64,000 nt of DNA, taken from the NCBI GenBank assembly GCA_032158295.1, contig CM063255.1, forward strand, positions 310,001 to 374,000, written 5' to 3'. The DNA comes from Pycnopodia helianthoides (lineage: Eukaryota; Echinodermata; Asteroidea; Forcipulatida; Asteriidae). The translations under genes and the position numbers were made by a program. How positions within the stretch are numbered: position 1 is the first letter of the stretch; every line of letters begins with the position of its first letter. The notes below the pieces were generated by a model that was not told where the DNA came from, searched no databases, and saw only the letters and a program-made list of their open reading frames with translations. Below, in pieces: positions 1 through 13,500 of the stretch.

Positions 1-593
1 AGTAGCTCAATCGGCAGAGATGAGATGTGTGTACTCTGAAAGATGCAAAACAAATATGTAGTTAGTCCATATTTCTTCCTCTGAGAAAGACATATACAGG
101 CACGATACTTGGCCCTTGGAAAAAGTGGGAACATTTTATTGAGTACAAGGGCTGGCCTACATGATGTATAGTATACTCTTTTAAAGGCTATTTAAATGAA
201 AATGTTTTTGATTCTTCTGAGGTACAAAACAAAACTGGAATTCAAATTAAAAGAGGAAGAATATCAATGGCTGCATAAATGATAATTGCATTAAATATAA
301 AGCAAATATCAAACAGAGATGCATTGAAATTTATGGAGACAAAATGAAATGCATGGTTTTGTTTGCTTTGCTTAAGTTTTTTTTTTTTCCAAGATTTGAC
401 CATAGAGGTAGACCTCCGTGGTTTTACTGTCTTAGAAATAATGTTTTGTTTTCCATTCATGCCATTACATTTTGAAAGTACAGTACACCAACAATGCAAC
501 ACCAACAATGCAACACCAACAATGCATCTGTGGGAAAATTCTTTAGCCAACTTAGAGTTAAAAAACCAGTAGCACTAGACTAATTTTTAAAGT

Positions 594-901
594 AATTTTT
601 TAAATGAGATATCGCCTAACTCATAAGGCCGGTTGGCCACTTCAAGATGAGGGCTTCACTTTACTGATTTGGGCTGTAGACCCAAAACAACTGTCACCAG
701 GGGCACCTACTCCTGGGGCTGAAACAGGGTTACCCCCTTCTCAGTCCGGATGTAGGCATGGGTATCATCTACTAGGAGACTGGCCGGTAGAACAGAATGC
801 ACTACCTTCCCAACTTGACCGGGATTCGAGCCCACACTCTGCTGCTGACAACGCCAGAGCTTGGGTTCAGTGAACAAGACCGCTCGGCCACGACACGCCA
901 C
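594..901 (-). repeat. tRNA-derived SINE, copy 1
   Basis: On the minus strand the element starts GTGGCGTGTCGTGGCCGAGCGG, containing a pol III A-box (TGGCCGAGCGG), followed by a B-box-like GGCTCGAATCCC and a tRNA-unrelated body that ends near GGCGATATCTCAT and an A-rich tail. The same element recurs at 18796-19160, and its head recurs at 2914 and 55124. Open frames inside it are incidental. Confidence 0.85.
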
Positions 902-1189
902 AATTTACATATTCCTTTGTATTTATAGTTTCTTAATGTTTATTCATTAGATATTCATCAGCTAAGTCATAGCCAAGGAATCAGTTGCAATATTCTGCAA
1001 AGAGGCTAAAGCTTTAAATACTTAATTTTGTACAGTGCTGGCTGTGTATGGTTTACACTGTGGTAAAATGGGAAATAAATATATGCATCTTAAATCATAT
1101 TACTGTTTTTTTCCAACTTGATGTTTTTGAGCCTGTGACAGCATTAACAATCCCAAACCTCTAATATTGAAGAAGGATTCGGTTCTTAC

Positions 1190-3995
1190 AGATTGAGGGA
1201 ACTTGGGATCACAGTGTGACTTGATATCATTGGTAGTCAGTGATCTTAATTCTGAAATCAAGTCGTCCATTCCATCATCTTCATTATTGATATCACTGTC
1301 TTCATCTCTGTACCTAAAAAATGGAAGAAAAAGAGGAAGAAAATTATAGTTCTTCCTCCCAGTATTAATACCGCCGTGTCAGTCCCACAACATTGTATCT
1401 CCTACAATAGCACTAATGTTACATGCGAGTTTGAAATTGTCCAAATGTTGTATCTTGTTTAATAGCCCAAAACAGGTACACGCCAACATGAGACATTTTC
1501 GCATGGAGCATGTTTGTGCGAGATACAGCAGCTTTGCAAAATCAAGATACAATGTTTTTGAATTGACACAACGATATAAACTCAATGCATCATTGTTGTA
1601 AGAAACTGCAAGGTTGGGACTCGATCCAAGAACACCTCAAAATAACAACTGTTGGAAGACAGTGTCAAGTAAATTGATCTACATCAATCAAAATATTTTC
1701 CAAGCCTCTGTGCAGTATTTTTTTTCAGAACTTTTTGGAGCTTTCAGAGTAATCATTTGCCTTTGAAAATATCGTTGTCAAAATGAAACCCTGACTTGAC
1801 AAAGGAAAGACAACAAAGGTTGTCATAATAAGTGCCAGGTTTTGTTGTTTTCTTGTGAGAGTAGTGAGACAACAAGAATATGCCTTCACCATGGTATGCT
1901 GGAATCATGTGAATACTCCTACTTACCTCCTATTGAGCTGAATATAATGATAAACAATGGTGGCAGCCTGTCCATTCTTATAAGCAACACTTGTATAACA
2001 AAAGGATAAAGGTTTGGAACAATAGCCCCCAGAAAAAGGGAGATTACGACTGACTGCAGAAAATAAAGTCCGCTACCAAGTTGTTCCGGGCGTATAAAAA
2101 TGTCTGCCATAAACCAGTTTAAAAAAAGTTTGGTGGAAAAAGACGTCACTCGACGTAAAGTGGTTGAAGTAACAAGTTATCATTTTACTGAGATAAGTTG
2201 CCATGTTTTCCCTATTTGTTTGAAATATGGAACACCCATCTCCCCTCCCCCTTCCATGGCAATAGGAGAATCCTTAACACCAAAATAAAATAACTGGTTA
2301 AACTTCTTACCCATCTTGGATGTCATCGTCTTCATCTTTGATGGCACGGTTGATGGTATAATCAGTTATCTTAGATTCTACATCTGGCATGAGCTGAATA
2401 GCATGACGATATTTACAGATGGCTGAAATAGATCATGTGTAAGAATTAATTACAATTCTCTAGTCAGGTCTCAGTCACTTTCCTTGAATTCATGAACAGA
2501 AAAATACCACAAATATAACTTTTTTTATGTAGCGCTTTATCTACCCGTGTCTCAAAGGGCGTATCATTGTTATTTCCAGACAGGTTTTTGAAGTTTTTAA
2601 AATAATGATGAGACCCATTTTATGAAACACCTTGTAAGGGTTTACAAGGTGCTGATGCACATTCCGCAGCCACTGCCAGAAACACAGGGGCAAACCCATT
2701 CTCTTAGCTATGAGCATAACTGGGTTCTTTTACATGCATTACACAACACACAGGACCAACATTTTTACGTCCCATCCAAAGCAAAAACAAATAATAATTC
2801 AGTGTATTGTTTAAGATTACAAGTGTCAAGACCGGAACCCGAACCCACACTCTCCTGATCAGAAACACCAGAGCTTGAGTCCAGTCGCTTGACCACTCGG
2901 CCACAACACGCCTCAGTAAAAACAATCAAGAATATTATTACCTTCTGTCAGGTTGCCTTTTCTCTCTGCATTGACACCTTGAATGAACAGAGCCTTAGCC
3001 TAAAAGTAAAATTAAGAAAATGTAAAATGAAAGACAGAACTTGGCCGGACTGTCTCTTCAAAACATTTCCATTAACTTTTTGATTGTCTTATGGTTGTTT
3101 CCTTTACTCAGGTTAAGTCCTTCTCCATTGCTTGTATGAATCCCAAAATCTGAAATACAACAATCAAGAATAGATGTAAGGGACAAAAAGCAGGATTGTG
3201 ATACCTTGGCCTCGATGTTTTCTACATCACTAACATCATCCTTTTTCTCAGACGACATGTGCTCCTTGGTGTCAGATGCCAGCATCTCACTCCCTACAAT
3301 TTTGGTTGAAGGAGACTCATCTACAAAAAGAAAAATGCCATAGATTAGAAAATCTCCCACAAACACTGGATGTCAAGACTGACACTGATACTAGAAGGCA
3401 TCAAGACGTTCATTCTTTGTATTAAATTAAATCTACACCTACAAAGACTCATTGAAATCCACTCACCATTTACAGGACTTCCTGGGTTTTCCAGAGGAAG
3501 ATTACTTGAATCTGTAGCCTGATCACTGGCTACCTTGTCTGCAATAGAGCCTTGTTCATTGCTGCTGACCTGCTGGCTGCCAATATCTGCTGGTACCTTT
3601 TCAGATCTCTGATAACTACTGGCTGTCTCTTGCGATGATTCGCCATCAGTGCAGGTCTGCTCTTCCTGACCATCTACCACTTTGTTCAAATCCTTCTCTG
3701 CCCGGTACCTTCCCAATGTCCCACCATTGGTTTTTCCCTGAGCTTGCTTTTCATTCCACTCAGGTTGACCGCTAGACACCTGGTCTACTCCTCTAGTTTC
3801 CTCTTCATTCTTCTTGGGTTGACCAATGGTCACCTTGTCAACACTACTGGCTAGTTCTTTCTTCCACTGCTGACGGAAACTAGACAGTTGCTGCTCCAGA
3901 TTCACCTCATCATCATCTGGAGGATCAACCTCATCCTCCTCAAGATCCTCCTGAAATGTTTCTCGGCAGATAACATGCTCGTTGTGAGCCTTCAT
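1190..3995 (-). CDS. FBXO9: FBXO9 (F-box only protein 9), 5' half, partial at left edge
   Basis: FBXO9 is the substrate-recognition subunit of an SCF ubiquitin ligase. Minus-strand exons with GT-AG borders and matching phases can be read at 3995-3467, 3320-3205, 2999-2942, 2422-2311 and 1313-1190; the last donor (GTAAGA) shows the gene continues off the left edge. The first exon has an acidic stretch followed by an LSSFRQQWKKEL motif, which matches the conserved N-terminal segment of FBXO9. Exons 3 and 4 encode a TPR-like helix pair (ALFIQGVNAERKGNLTEA, then KYRHAIQLMPDVESKI), the second hallmark. Exon 5 is an acidic linker ending in DDLISELRSL. The F-box and C-terminal domain are not in the window. 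The true start is uncertain: the ATG at 3995 may be intronic, because an acceptor-like AAG precedes 3989 and a phase-compatible exon with a GTAAGT donor lies at 4812-4756. Family assignment is firm; exon 1 is not. Confidence 0.85.
2519..2914 (-). repeat. tRNA-derived SINE, copy 2, in FBXO9 intron 3
   Basis: Minus-strand tRNA-like head with the same A-box region as the other SINEs (GTTGTGGCCGAGTGG) and a B-box-like stretch, but with a different body that ends in GCGCTTTATCTACCC-type sequence and a T-rich end on the plus strand. It therefore belongs to a related subfamily. The head starts only about 27 bp downstream of the exon 3 donor of FBXO9 (exon 2942-2999), so it occupies most of that intron. 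Confidence 0.75.
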
Positions 3996-4179
3996 GCATT
4001 CACAGTTAGGGTAAGAGGAAAGGAGACAAAAGAATTCTTAAAGAAAAAATAAAACTTAAAAAAATTAACCCTACTCATGTTATAGGGACACACTGCTTTA
4101 AAATTCAGCACTTTGGGCTAGATACAAAGCAACAGTTATGAAAAGAATGTAGTTGGAAAGATGTTTGATGGTTTGTATG

Positions 4180-4280
4180 GTTTTTCTTTTACTTCATGAA
4201 CTAACACAATCCGTAATTTTGTGGTGTAAATTTTTTGTTTTTTTTAATGGCAAACCATGTTAGTTCACAAAGTGAAAGGA
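4180..4280. repeat. Degenerate foldback element fragment
   Basis: Arms reading TTCATGAACTAACACAAT and ATGTTAGTTCACAAAGTG are near reverse complements around an AT-rich centre. The neighbouring AGTTGGAAAGATG resembles the foldback MITE family seen at 15408-15560, 16420-16640 and 35346-35650. Confidence 0.5.
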
Positions 4281-4369
4281 TTGCAAATGTGCTGGGGACA
4301 CCGACTTATTTTTGTGCTTATGTGGTGCTTAACGACAGATTTTAATTTTTCTGTTGAGTTTGAATCAAT

Positions 4370-5090
4370 CCCATCTCCAGGAGGCCCCCATAAATAGTGC
4401 CAATACCTTGGACTACCTCCACTTCTTGGCCCTACACCTAACTACCTCCTGGAGGTGAAATAATTTTCCGAATAGAAACCCACCGTTTTTATGTTAAAAT
4501 TTTCCCCCAAGTTTTTGTAGCTCATTCGTGGACAGCACATTAAGACGAAAATCTTGCACTCGTTTTGGTGTTATGAAAAATCTCAGCGCTGACAATCCCT
4601 TGATAAATGTCGTCGGCGCCATGTCTACTATTGTGCATGTGCAACGAGTAGCCTTTAGTCAAGGCGGTACCACAGCACCACCACCAGGGAACACTAATCA
4701 GCAGCAAGCAGCGCAGAGTAAAACAGCAAACTACAGCAACACGAAAAAGACTTACTAGGTAATGTGACCTTTCAACGAATTTAACCAATGTTCGTGTGTA
4801 CATGCCCATCACTCAGTAAACATCATGGCGGTGTCGATGTTTAATCAAGCGATTGCCAGCTCCAAGATTTTTCATAAAATTACATCAAACCGAGGCCGAG
4901 CGTTCTTAATGCGCTGTCCATAAATGAGCTACGGTAAGTGACAACTGGGGGACAAAATCTTGGCATAAAAATGTGGGTTTCTACTCTGAAATAATTTCAC
5001 CTCCTGCTGGAAGTACTTAGGCGCAGGGCCAAGAAGCGGGAAAGTCAAGCATATTGTTGGCACTATACTATAGCCTTATTGGGGCTAATC
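4370..5090. repeat. Pair of about 180-bp inverted repeats around the FBXO9 upstream region
   Basis: The left arm (about 4370-4550) and right arm (about 4895-5090) are diverged reverse complements. Shared blocks include the region around GTGAAATAATTTTCC on the left with CTGAAATAATTTCACC on the right, and GTAGCTCATTCGTGGACAGC with GCTGTCCATAAATGAGCTAC. The enclosed 345 bp contains the putative FBXO9 first exon on the minus strand (4812-4756, donor GTAAGT). On the plus strand it contains an ATG at 4824 with a 32-codon ORF, followed by a GTAAGT donor at about 4934, which could be a divergent 5' exon. The middle may be a bidirectional promoter; no function beyond that is shown. Confidence 0.6.
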
Positions 5091-8000
5091 TCCAGGTAGA
5101 CTGTTTCACCGTGACCACTCCTCAGTTCAGGGTTTGACTTTGTCTTTGAAGTTTAACTTGGTGGAAATTTTTAAATCTAGAAGAATTCTGAATAGATTGG
5201 TGAACAGATTGATAATATGATTTATTAATATTATAATTATAAATAATAAATACGATGCTTTTTCGAAAACATCATCATTGACGTTTTCAAAAATTTTCAA
5301 TCTGGTGTCTGGGTGTGCTACAGACATGCAAACACAGTCAGTACACTCAGTCATCAGTGTAGGGGTGCATCTTTGTCTTCAACCCTGGGTCTGGGACCAC
5401 ACCACACAAGGATGTTGCGCGATTATTTTGTAGGTCGAACCATGGTAGAACCATATAGAGAAAGGATATATCAATCATTATTATGGTTGAACCACGAAAA
5501 TACTAGTGTAGCTGTAGCGCCCTCTATTACTAAATTAAAAATTAAATGCAAAGTTGTTTGTTATGATGGTTAAGCCAACCAAGGGGAAGTAATTTTTTTT
5601 CTTTCATTCACTAGTCAGTGTTTCCAACATGTTTAGGTGTATATTTGACCTTAGCACCTACCATTTGTAACGTGCGGTCTCTTGTGACCACTTCAAGCCT
5701 TACAATCTCTGTCAGAGAAACGGACAATGCAGTTGGAGAACTCTAAAAACCTCAAAAATGCAGCCATATTTCTCACCCTTGTCGATCAACCAACATCAAA
5801 ACGACAACATTAAACCACCCTACTTAGGCAGTATGAAGACCCAACTGTTTGCAGTGTTTCTTTACAACGTGGTTTTATGGGACCCGACTAAATTCAACAA
5901 GAGGCTTTAAAGTCCTCGTTTCCATAGGTAACTCTCAGGTCAACAAGCCTTACACAGGGGTACGATATGAAACGATTCTTTAATGAGAACGAAATTGTCC
6001 GTACATGTTCATTACATCACTGAGCTCCACTGAGCGCTTGAATTAGACTTGATTTCAAGTCGGAGACTTATTTCTCTGATTCAGCCACGCAAAACGCCCC
6101 CATAGATTAGCTATCAAACGCCTAGACTGGTCCGCTGTCCTTATCCGCAAGCGATTTTTTTTTCTGCAGCATAGTTCGTCAATGGCAAAGAATTTAACCA
6201 GTCAAATGTGCTTCGTTTCGATGAATAATTCATTGCCACAATGAATATTTATTACTCCTCAAAGCGTGTCAATTTCGGAGCATTGGACGCGACGTCGTGT
6301 ACACGTGCGGACGCGTGTAGTTGTGTAATTCCACATGTACACATCCGCATTTTGTACAGTCTAGACTACTAAATCGCTCCACATAATGACGCGTACATAC
6401 ATGTACATGTCCTGCTTACTGTTCAGATCTGTACACAACCCTTTTTGTACTATTTACATTCACGGTAATATTAGCCTAAGTACAAAGAAATGTTGCTTAG
6501 AAAATGCCTTTGAATATACAGCAAAGGCCACTGTAAACAAGGCGAAATAAAATACTTTAGACCATTGCGAAATATTACCGTAATTTAATAAATTAGCCGT
6601 AGTGTTCTGCTATCTGAGGTGTAGTGTTCTGAGTGGGTTTTACATGTTCTATTCCTAAGTTTAAAAATAAGTAATCGACTAAACAAACTGTGAAACGTTT
6701 TCATGTCCTTCATCAGAGCAAGGTGTTCAGATGTCTGCACTTTATATAGGCACACTAATTTTTCTTTTCTTTTAATAAAAAATAAGCCAATATATGTAAT
6801 ACAAATTTAGGCCTAAATTGTGTTTAACAAAAGTATCCATGTACTTACACATTTATAGAGGAGGGGCTATCGGTGAATGGAGAAAGTTGTGAGGAATTTA
6901 AACATCCACAATAAAAGACACAGTGGCTTTCGTCCTCCATAGTGAATGATCTGACACTGGTGTTGCAAGACACCACAGAGACGACAGACTGAGGGGGGGG
7001 GTAGCATCGTAATATCTTCCTCCAATGCTAACACTTGTTTCGGAGTTTTCACACAATGATACTTTCATTTTGAGACTCTTAAGGCTGTCGCACATGTGGT
7101 TATTAATTAATAAACTAATTTATTAACAAATTAATTAAACTGTGTATTTATTAACTATTTTGGGGCCTTATCATGGTCAAACTTATCTCCCACCCAATCT
7201 ATCTACCTCTGAGTTCCGCTATTCCCTGAGTCAGTTCCATTTCCTCTAATCTAGACCAAGGATGTACCCAGGTAACTCGACGACACAACGGACCAATGTT
7301 GATGTCGGTACGCGGACGGGTGGAAGTCCACACGACGGCCCTTGCCGACGTCGGGGCCGACGATGGCGGCCTTTGCAAATGCCCCGCCTACAGACATCAA
7401 TCCAACGTCAATTGCCGATCAAAACCCAACGTAGGGCCGACGTCAGTGTGTTACATGGATATGTTCCACAGCTCAGTAGGCCCACTGCCCTTATTTTACG
7501 CCAATCACATTCTGATCGGTGAGCTTCTTCCAATCAGTCTGCTGGAGCAATATTACATGATATGCCTCCATGGTGGGTTTATCTCCCGAATGAATCTTCG
7601 GATTAGTTCAGGGTTTCTCATGGATAAAAAGAAATTGGTTTATTAAAATGGGAAGTGTTAATTGTTGCATAAGTGAAGGTTGTTTGAAAGGATGAGTGTA
7701 TATTCTGCGATGTACCCGGAGAGGGGGGGGGGGGGGTGTAAAGACAAGCGAGGCCCAGATCGGGTTTCCACTTGCTTGCGGTTATGTAGTTTTAGACACA
7801 TGGACATGGTTGACTACTCAAGCATGAAGCACACTTTCTTACGCAACAGAAAGCTTTTGTTCAAAGGCCAATTTTACAAATTCTATCACCTTTGAACATA
7901 TTGTTTAACAGCAAAATAAGTAACAACAATTTCTAACTTATTTAATTTTTTTCATGTTTTCTCAGTGTTATCTGGCCGTGGAAGTCTGATGTTGTGTATC

Positions 8001-8240
8001 CTGTTATGGATGCATTAAAAGCACATTGTGTTTTCGGAGCGATTAAACTAGACGAGGCCAATGGAACAAAGAAGACACCAGCATTGCATTCTCTCCCCTT
8101 TTAGAACTAACTAACAGTGGGGAAGAATAATCGACTATTGGACCATGTCACCTCCTCTTTTTCACAAAAAGAACGACCTTGTACATTCCGGGGCACTTCC
8201 TGGCAGGCAATACTATGGTAATTAATTTTAACACATAATT
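5091..8240. other. Noncoding intergenic sequence, no gene recognised
   Basis: No ORF here resembles a known protein and no clear exon chain is visible. A GC-rich patch at about 7260-7450 with repeated CGACGTCGG-like words stands out from the AT-rich surroundings and may be an old transposon fragment. Homopolymer G tracts occur at about 6992 and 7723. Confidence 0.5.
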
Positions 8241-8244
8241 ACCA

Positions 8245-8548
8245 ACCAACCTTTATTGGCTCAGGACCGAGGGTAATAATGGACAAGTCAAATTGATAAA
8301 CAATGATTCAAAATAAGTCATACAAAAACACGTATTTATAAATCCTTTGGAATTACTGTAGAGCAAGGAAAGCAACACGGTACAGAAGAAAAATTAACAT
8401 CGGATAGTTCTCTCCTACCACATAATATCAGGCAATCTTTATTGGCTCAGGGCCGAGAGTAATAACGGACAAGTCAAATCGATAAACAATAATTCAAAAT
8501 AAGTCATACAAAAACACGTATTTATAAATCCTTTGGCATTACTGTAGT
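8245..8548. repeat. Direct duplication of a 120-bp block
   Basis: Positions 8245-8362 and 8430-8548 are near-identical direct copies (CTTTATTGGCTCAGG start, TTTGG-ATTACTGTAG end), separated by about 67 bp of unrelated sequence. No coding potential is seen in either copy. Confidence 0.8.
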
Positions 8549-9148
8549 GGTGCTATCACCGGGTCAGCAGAAGTTTCCGGGCCTTGATTGAAGAGTCACC
8601 TCGACCTTTCTTGACGTATGTAGACTATTATGTATTGTAGATAAGTTTGGAGGAGATAAGTACAGTGGTGTAAAACAACAGGGAGTCACTTGCGGTGTTT
8701 GAACCAAGTTCATTGGTCCGTGAACGGAAGTAGTTACGAGGCCAACTCAGAGAGTCTTGATAACTGATTATTCCGTGCAGTCACAAACAACGTAGTGCAT
8801 TATAACTACACTAAATGTTGATGTTGTCACTTTCGTCATAGTTTACTCCAGTCAGAACTAACTAAGAACCGGCAATCCTCTTACTCCGGCGATTAAGGTA
8901 AGACTCGCAATAAGTATTTTCCCAAACTTAGCGAAAACAAAAACATCATTTTTTTTTCATTTTGGAAACACAGATCGTTCAAGCCGGTGCTAACAATGTG
9001 TTAAAGTAGTTTAAGTTGAGTAAATAGAATTAGAAGGCCTTCAAATCACTACTGCTTGTTTCGACTTCCGTATTCGAAATAACTGTGACAATCATGAACG
9101 TGCAAAAAATTCCCTGGCAAAACCAACCATCGTCATGTTTTGACTTAA

Positions 9149-9527
9149 AGGAACATTACAGAATTGGTAAGAAAAAAACTTGTAAAATATACTTTTTTTA
9201 TCACAGAGTTACACGGTCTAATGATGATGACAGTACAAAACATCCCTTGAAATATTTCTGTCTGAAATGCTATATTTGATGAGAAATGAATAAACTAATT
9301 TTCCGATTTGAGTTTATCGCTCAGTGAGCGTTTTATTCATTTGTTGAATCTATATTATGATTTCATGCAAATGTGTAATCGGTTTTTCACTATTTTCTCG
9401 TGACCCAGATGGCCGATCGATCTCAAACTTCTACAGGTTTGTCAGGTTATGTATATGGTGGATTACATAAAGTGCTTACACAGCCAGCAACTGTTTTGTT
9501 AGTAAAAACCAATTCTGTAATGTTCCT
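9149..9527. mobile_element. piggyBac-type MITE, copy 1
   Basis: A 379-bp element with terminal inverted repeats AGGAACATTACAGAATTGG / CCAATTCTGTAATGTTCCT, flanked on both sides by TTAA (9145-9148 and 9528-9531). The TTAA target is the piggyBac superfamily signature. No transposase frame is present, so it is non-autonomous. Related copies lie at 20446-20719 and 61024-61404. Confidence 0.85.
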
Positions 9528-9531
9528 TTAA

Positions 9532-10541
9532 GCGGGCTTGTTTAACCATGGATGAATAAGAACACATCCTCCATGGTTTGACCAGGGGTGAAGGAAATCC
9601 TCCATGGTTTAACTTAATGAAATTGCTTACAAAGAGCAAGGACCAGAATGTCTAAAGGAGCCAGGTGGAGTACAATGCCTTATTTTCATTTCACAGAATT
9701 GTGTTGACGTCATGTAGTTTTCCGCATGATCCTACTCTAAATTCCACTCTAGAAAAACCAACACTTTGGCTCAAACTTAAAGGGATATGTGTTAAATTTA
9801 ATACACATTGTGCACATCCTGGCATGCAAGGGATTTGCACCAACGCCAAAAGGCTACCTGTCTATTGGACGACTTTTCTCTCATCGGAACATTATTCTCA
9901 CAAGCTTTTGGAATTCTTCGTGATCTACTCACCTTCAATAGAGTAGATGGGAACTTGCAACGCATAAACGCTGAAATTGTTAACTGTTTGCAAAATTCAT
10001 ATACAAAATAAAAGCATAGTATGAACACAGCAATTTTGACCACAAAGATTCATCATGACTAAAGATCTAGAATATTGTAGTAAACTGAATCTGTCTATTG
10101 TCAGGACATGTTTACCATGCTAATTGTGACCTTGACCCATTATATTGCCAAACTATGCAAACAATAAACCCACATGACAAAGAGCAGTACAGTAACTTGA
10201 CAAAAACAAGTAGGTGGGAAATCACAACGTCACATGGGGATAAAAAAGAGCGTTTTTTGTCACTCTCTCACAAAAGATTTCAACTTGCTACATTTCGTTC
10301 GTGAATTCGCCATTGATGTCGCTACTGCAGTCTGGTCCGATATGCAACCATCCCTGACAAACGTTCTTTCAATTCAAACCACGAGCGCTTTAAATAACAT
10401 TCCAAAAAGGATTTTGTTTCTGATTTTAACGAAAAAAGGCCATCCCATTTTTGTTGACAACGTCATATTTAGTCATCGTTTTGATTTCATTTGTAATGAA
10501 TGTTAATGCAATTTTTTTTATAGAGTATTCTTTTCGTCACA
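9532..10541. other. Noncoding 5' flank of the SRCR receptor gene
   Basis: No recognisable gene is seen. Just before the receptor ATG, a pyrimidine run ending in TTTTTTATAG (about 10512-10523) looks like a splice acceptor, so an upstream 5'UTR exon may exist. No convincing TATA box was found at the expected distance. Confidence 0.4.
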
Positions 10542-13500
10542 ATGTTTGAGTGGATTGCTTTTCTGGTTGCTGTAATAGCCAGGCCATGTGATCTTCAGTT
10601 CTTACCAACAGTAACACAAAGTAAGTCCATAGTCTGTAAATACTAATCAATAACTAACTATTATAAACGTTTTAGGTTAGCGATGTAGTAGCTATTTTGT
10701 CCCTTTTTGATCTGCGATAGTGTATAATATAACGTCACTCCATTTAAACAAAAAGAAACTAAAAGGGCTTTTGGTTTCTTAGTAGGCCTACTTGCAGACT
10801 AGCAGTTTGCACTAAATAAGTATGGTTGCTGTTTACCCCCACCCCTTTGACTTCCAATGGAAATTAATTTAAGATTTCCTTGCAGTACCCGGTTTACACT
10901 TTGTGCCTGAAGCAAATCAACCTCTGAACCACATTGATCTTTTAGGTAAACATGTGACGCCATGAGTCTTGCAGTCCTGAGAAATGTATGGGTTGCCAGG
11001 GGTTTATAATGTTTATGATTTATGCTTCATGCAAATCAAGACGAGTAATATTGTACATCAACAGGTTCCATATCAGTAGATGAATTTCGCCTATTTGGAG
11101 GCAGTAGCCCGAATGAAGGTCGCTTACAGGTCAAACACGCTGGTGTCCCGGATGCCTCCTGGTCGACTCTCTGCAGTGATGACGTAGATACAACTATCGC
11201 CTTCGCACTCTGCGCTCGAATGGGACACAAAATTGCCTGTGATTTCGGCTTGGCGGCTGAGTTTGATACTATTAACCCAAATACAGATTTGGGCCCAATT
11301 GAAAGTGTTAACTTTGCTGATTGTATTGGAGCTAGAGTACCATACGAGTTGGACTGCGTTCTAACTGGGTTCACTGGAAGTACATGCACACATAGTCAAG
11401 ATGTTTGGTTGCGTTGTGCATCAGGTAGTTATTTCAATAATTGTATTGTTTTCCTCCATGAAGTTTGGGATAAAAACGTTCAGTAATAATAACTGTTTTT
11501 TTTAATAAATTGAAACCTTCTGAGTGACCCTATCAAGAAGTAGGATACATTGTACTTTATTATTTTCCTAAAGTGTTTAAAATAACTTTAACATGATATA
11601 CAATGTCACCACAAATGCAATACCTCTTCTTTATGTATTTATATTATAACGCGCCAAATATTTGTGTCTGTTTCTTCATACACGATTACAATTAGATGCA
11701 GATTGCAGATTAAATTGCGAAACGCTAATGATTCTTTGCACTGTGGGCCCCTTAGGCCCGTCCTGGTACGAAAGCATTGGCTTTGGGCATGGCCCCGGGC
11801 TATGGCAGTTAGCTGCAGTGCAATAGCAAAAACAGACACTTAGGACATTTTCATTTTTTACCACTCACGAGAAGCAAACATGTCTGCAGATTGAAACAAA
11901 TTAATTTGTTCCCAATTTATCTATGTAGATCCTGGTGATTTGGAGCTGCGTCTAGCTAGCCCAATATCCTCATTTACTGGCACACTGCAAGCCCGTTGTA
12001 CAGGCAAGCAAGAATGGAGCTCTGTATGCTCTGGTAACTTATGGGAGATTCGTGATGCTGACTCTGCGTGTCGCCATCTTGGTTTCTTATTTGCCATTGA
12101 GACACAAAACATCTACGTCTCCAATCTAGACCCACTAGATATTCCTGATAGAGTGATCTTGTCTGAGGTTGGATGTTTAGGAAATGAAACTAATATAATG
12201 GAGTGTGGGCTCGGCCTGGTGCGTTCAACATGCAGCACAATACCCAAAATATCATGTGGAACAGGTAAGCTTTGGAACACTACTCTATTTCTACCTCCAT
12301 GCTTGAATAGACCATTTGCATTGGCCGCAATCAATGAGGTCAAACAACGCATTTGCACGCGTGTACGCGCCGCGCATAACTCTCAGCAAATGAATGGTCT
12401 TCATTGACCTCAGTGAGGGTACTGTTGGGTCTTGTGACGTCCTTCACACGGGGGAACATACCAATCCTGTCAATTGTTACATTCATTAAATAAAGATATT
12501 ATAAATGCACAAATAATTATTGACCACCAAGATGCCCTTTTTTGTCAAGAGCCCGTTTCAATTATTATGCCTCTGAGGCAACACATGGCTGGGTGATTAA
12601 CATTTTAAATAGCTATTCTTATGGATTCGAGAATGTCTTTATAATTATTTAAAGTATCGGTATTGCATGGAAAAATCCACCAATGTGGTAGTTAATTCAA
12701 AACTAAAAAATTGTCGGAATCCTGACATTATCTCACGTCCATCAGCCATGTACAATGAATTGTTGTTACATGTATTTACATGCGGAAGTTTTTGTATTTT
12801 TTCGTTTTGAAACAGCATCATCATTTTATCAAAATTCGTTCAGAAAAAAAATCAGCCCAAATCGGGCCTTGCAACTGTAGAGTAACACTGAAGTGTTATA
12901 GATTTTCTTTTGGTATAGTATATAGTAAAACTGACATCAGTAAAAAAACAAAACATAAAATGAATTGTTTTTTTTCAATAAGTTCCTAACTTTACTCAAA
13001 CAAAACAATCTTGACTTTTACGATTAGAAATTCGATCTCAAGATTTTGATTTCTATTATTTCTCCACAGAAACAAGTGAGTTTGGAACCCGTGTTGGACT
13101 ATGTGGAAACAATGACCTGTGTGGTAGTGAGTGTGCACAAACCATTGGCAGTAGTGCCAGGATTGGCTGTCAATGTGACGAACTATGCCAGGCTCTTGGT
13201 GACTGTTGCTATGACTACCAGATGAACTGCAATCCAGAAGGCCTTCCTCCACCTACATCCCTTAATGGTATCTCCGTGGATTGGTATCAATGCGTTGAGT
13301 TACCGAGCCTATATGGAAGTTTTGTTGGGTATTATTTAATCAGCGTTTGTCCAGAGTCTTGGTTAGATAGTGGAATAAAAGACTTATGTAAAATGCCAAT
13401 GAATCGAGATGACATCATTGGTTCTCTACCGGTGTACAATAATGACTCGCTACATCAATACAGGAATATATACTGTGCTATATGCAACGGGGAATCATAT

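Noticed and set aside
1..40. tRNA-like start (AGTAGCTCAATCGGCAGAG) at the left edge
   Set aside because: Resembles an A-box but no B-box or acceptor pairing follows; probably a truncated SINE or chance.
604..901. ORFs of 60-90 codons on both strands
   Set aside because: They lie inside a tRNA-derived SINE that recurs elsewhere in the window.
4824..4922. Plus-strand ORF beginning MAVSMFNQ
   Set aside because: Only 32 codons and no recognisable family; kept only as a possible divergent 5' exon.
7262..7646. Overlapping ORFs of 86 and 116 codons in a GC-rich patch
   Set aside because: Compositional effect of CG-rich repeats; no signal peptide, domain or splice context.
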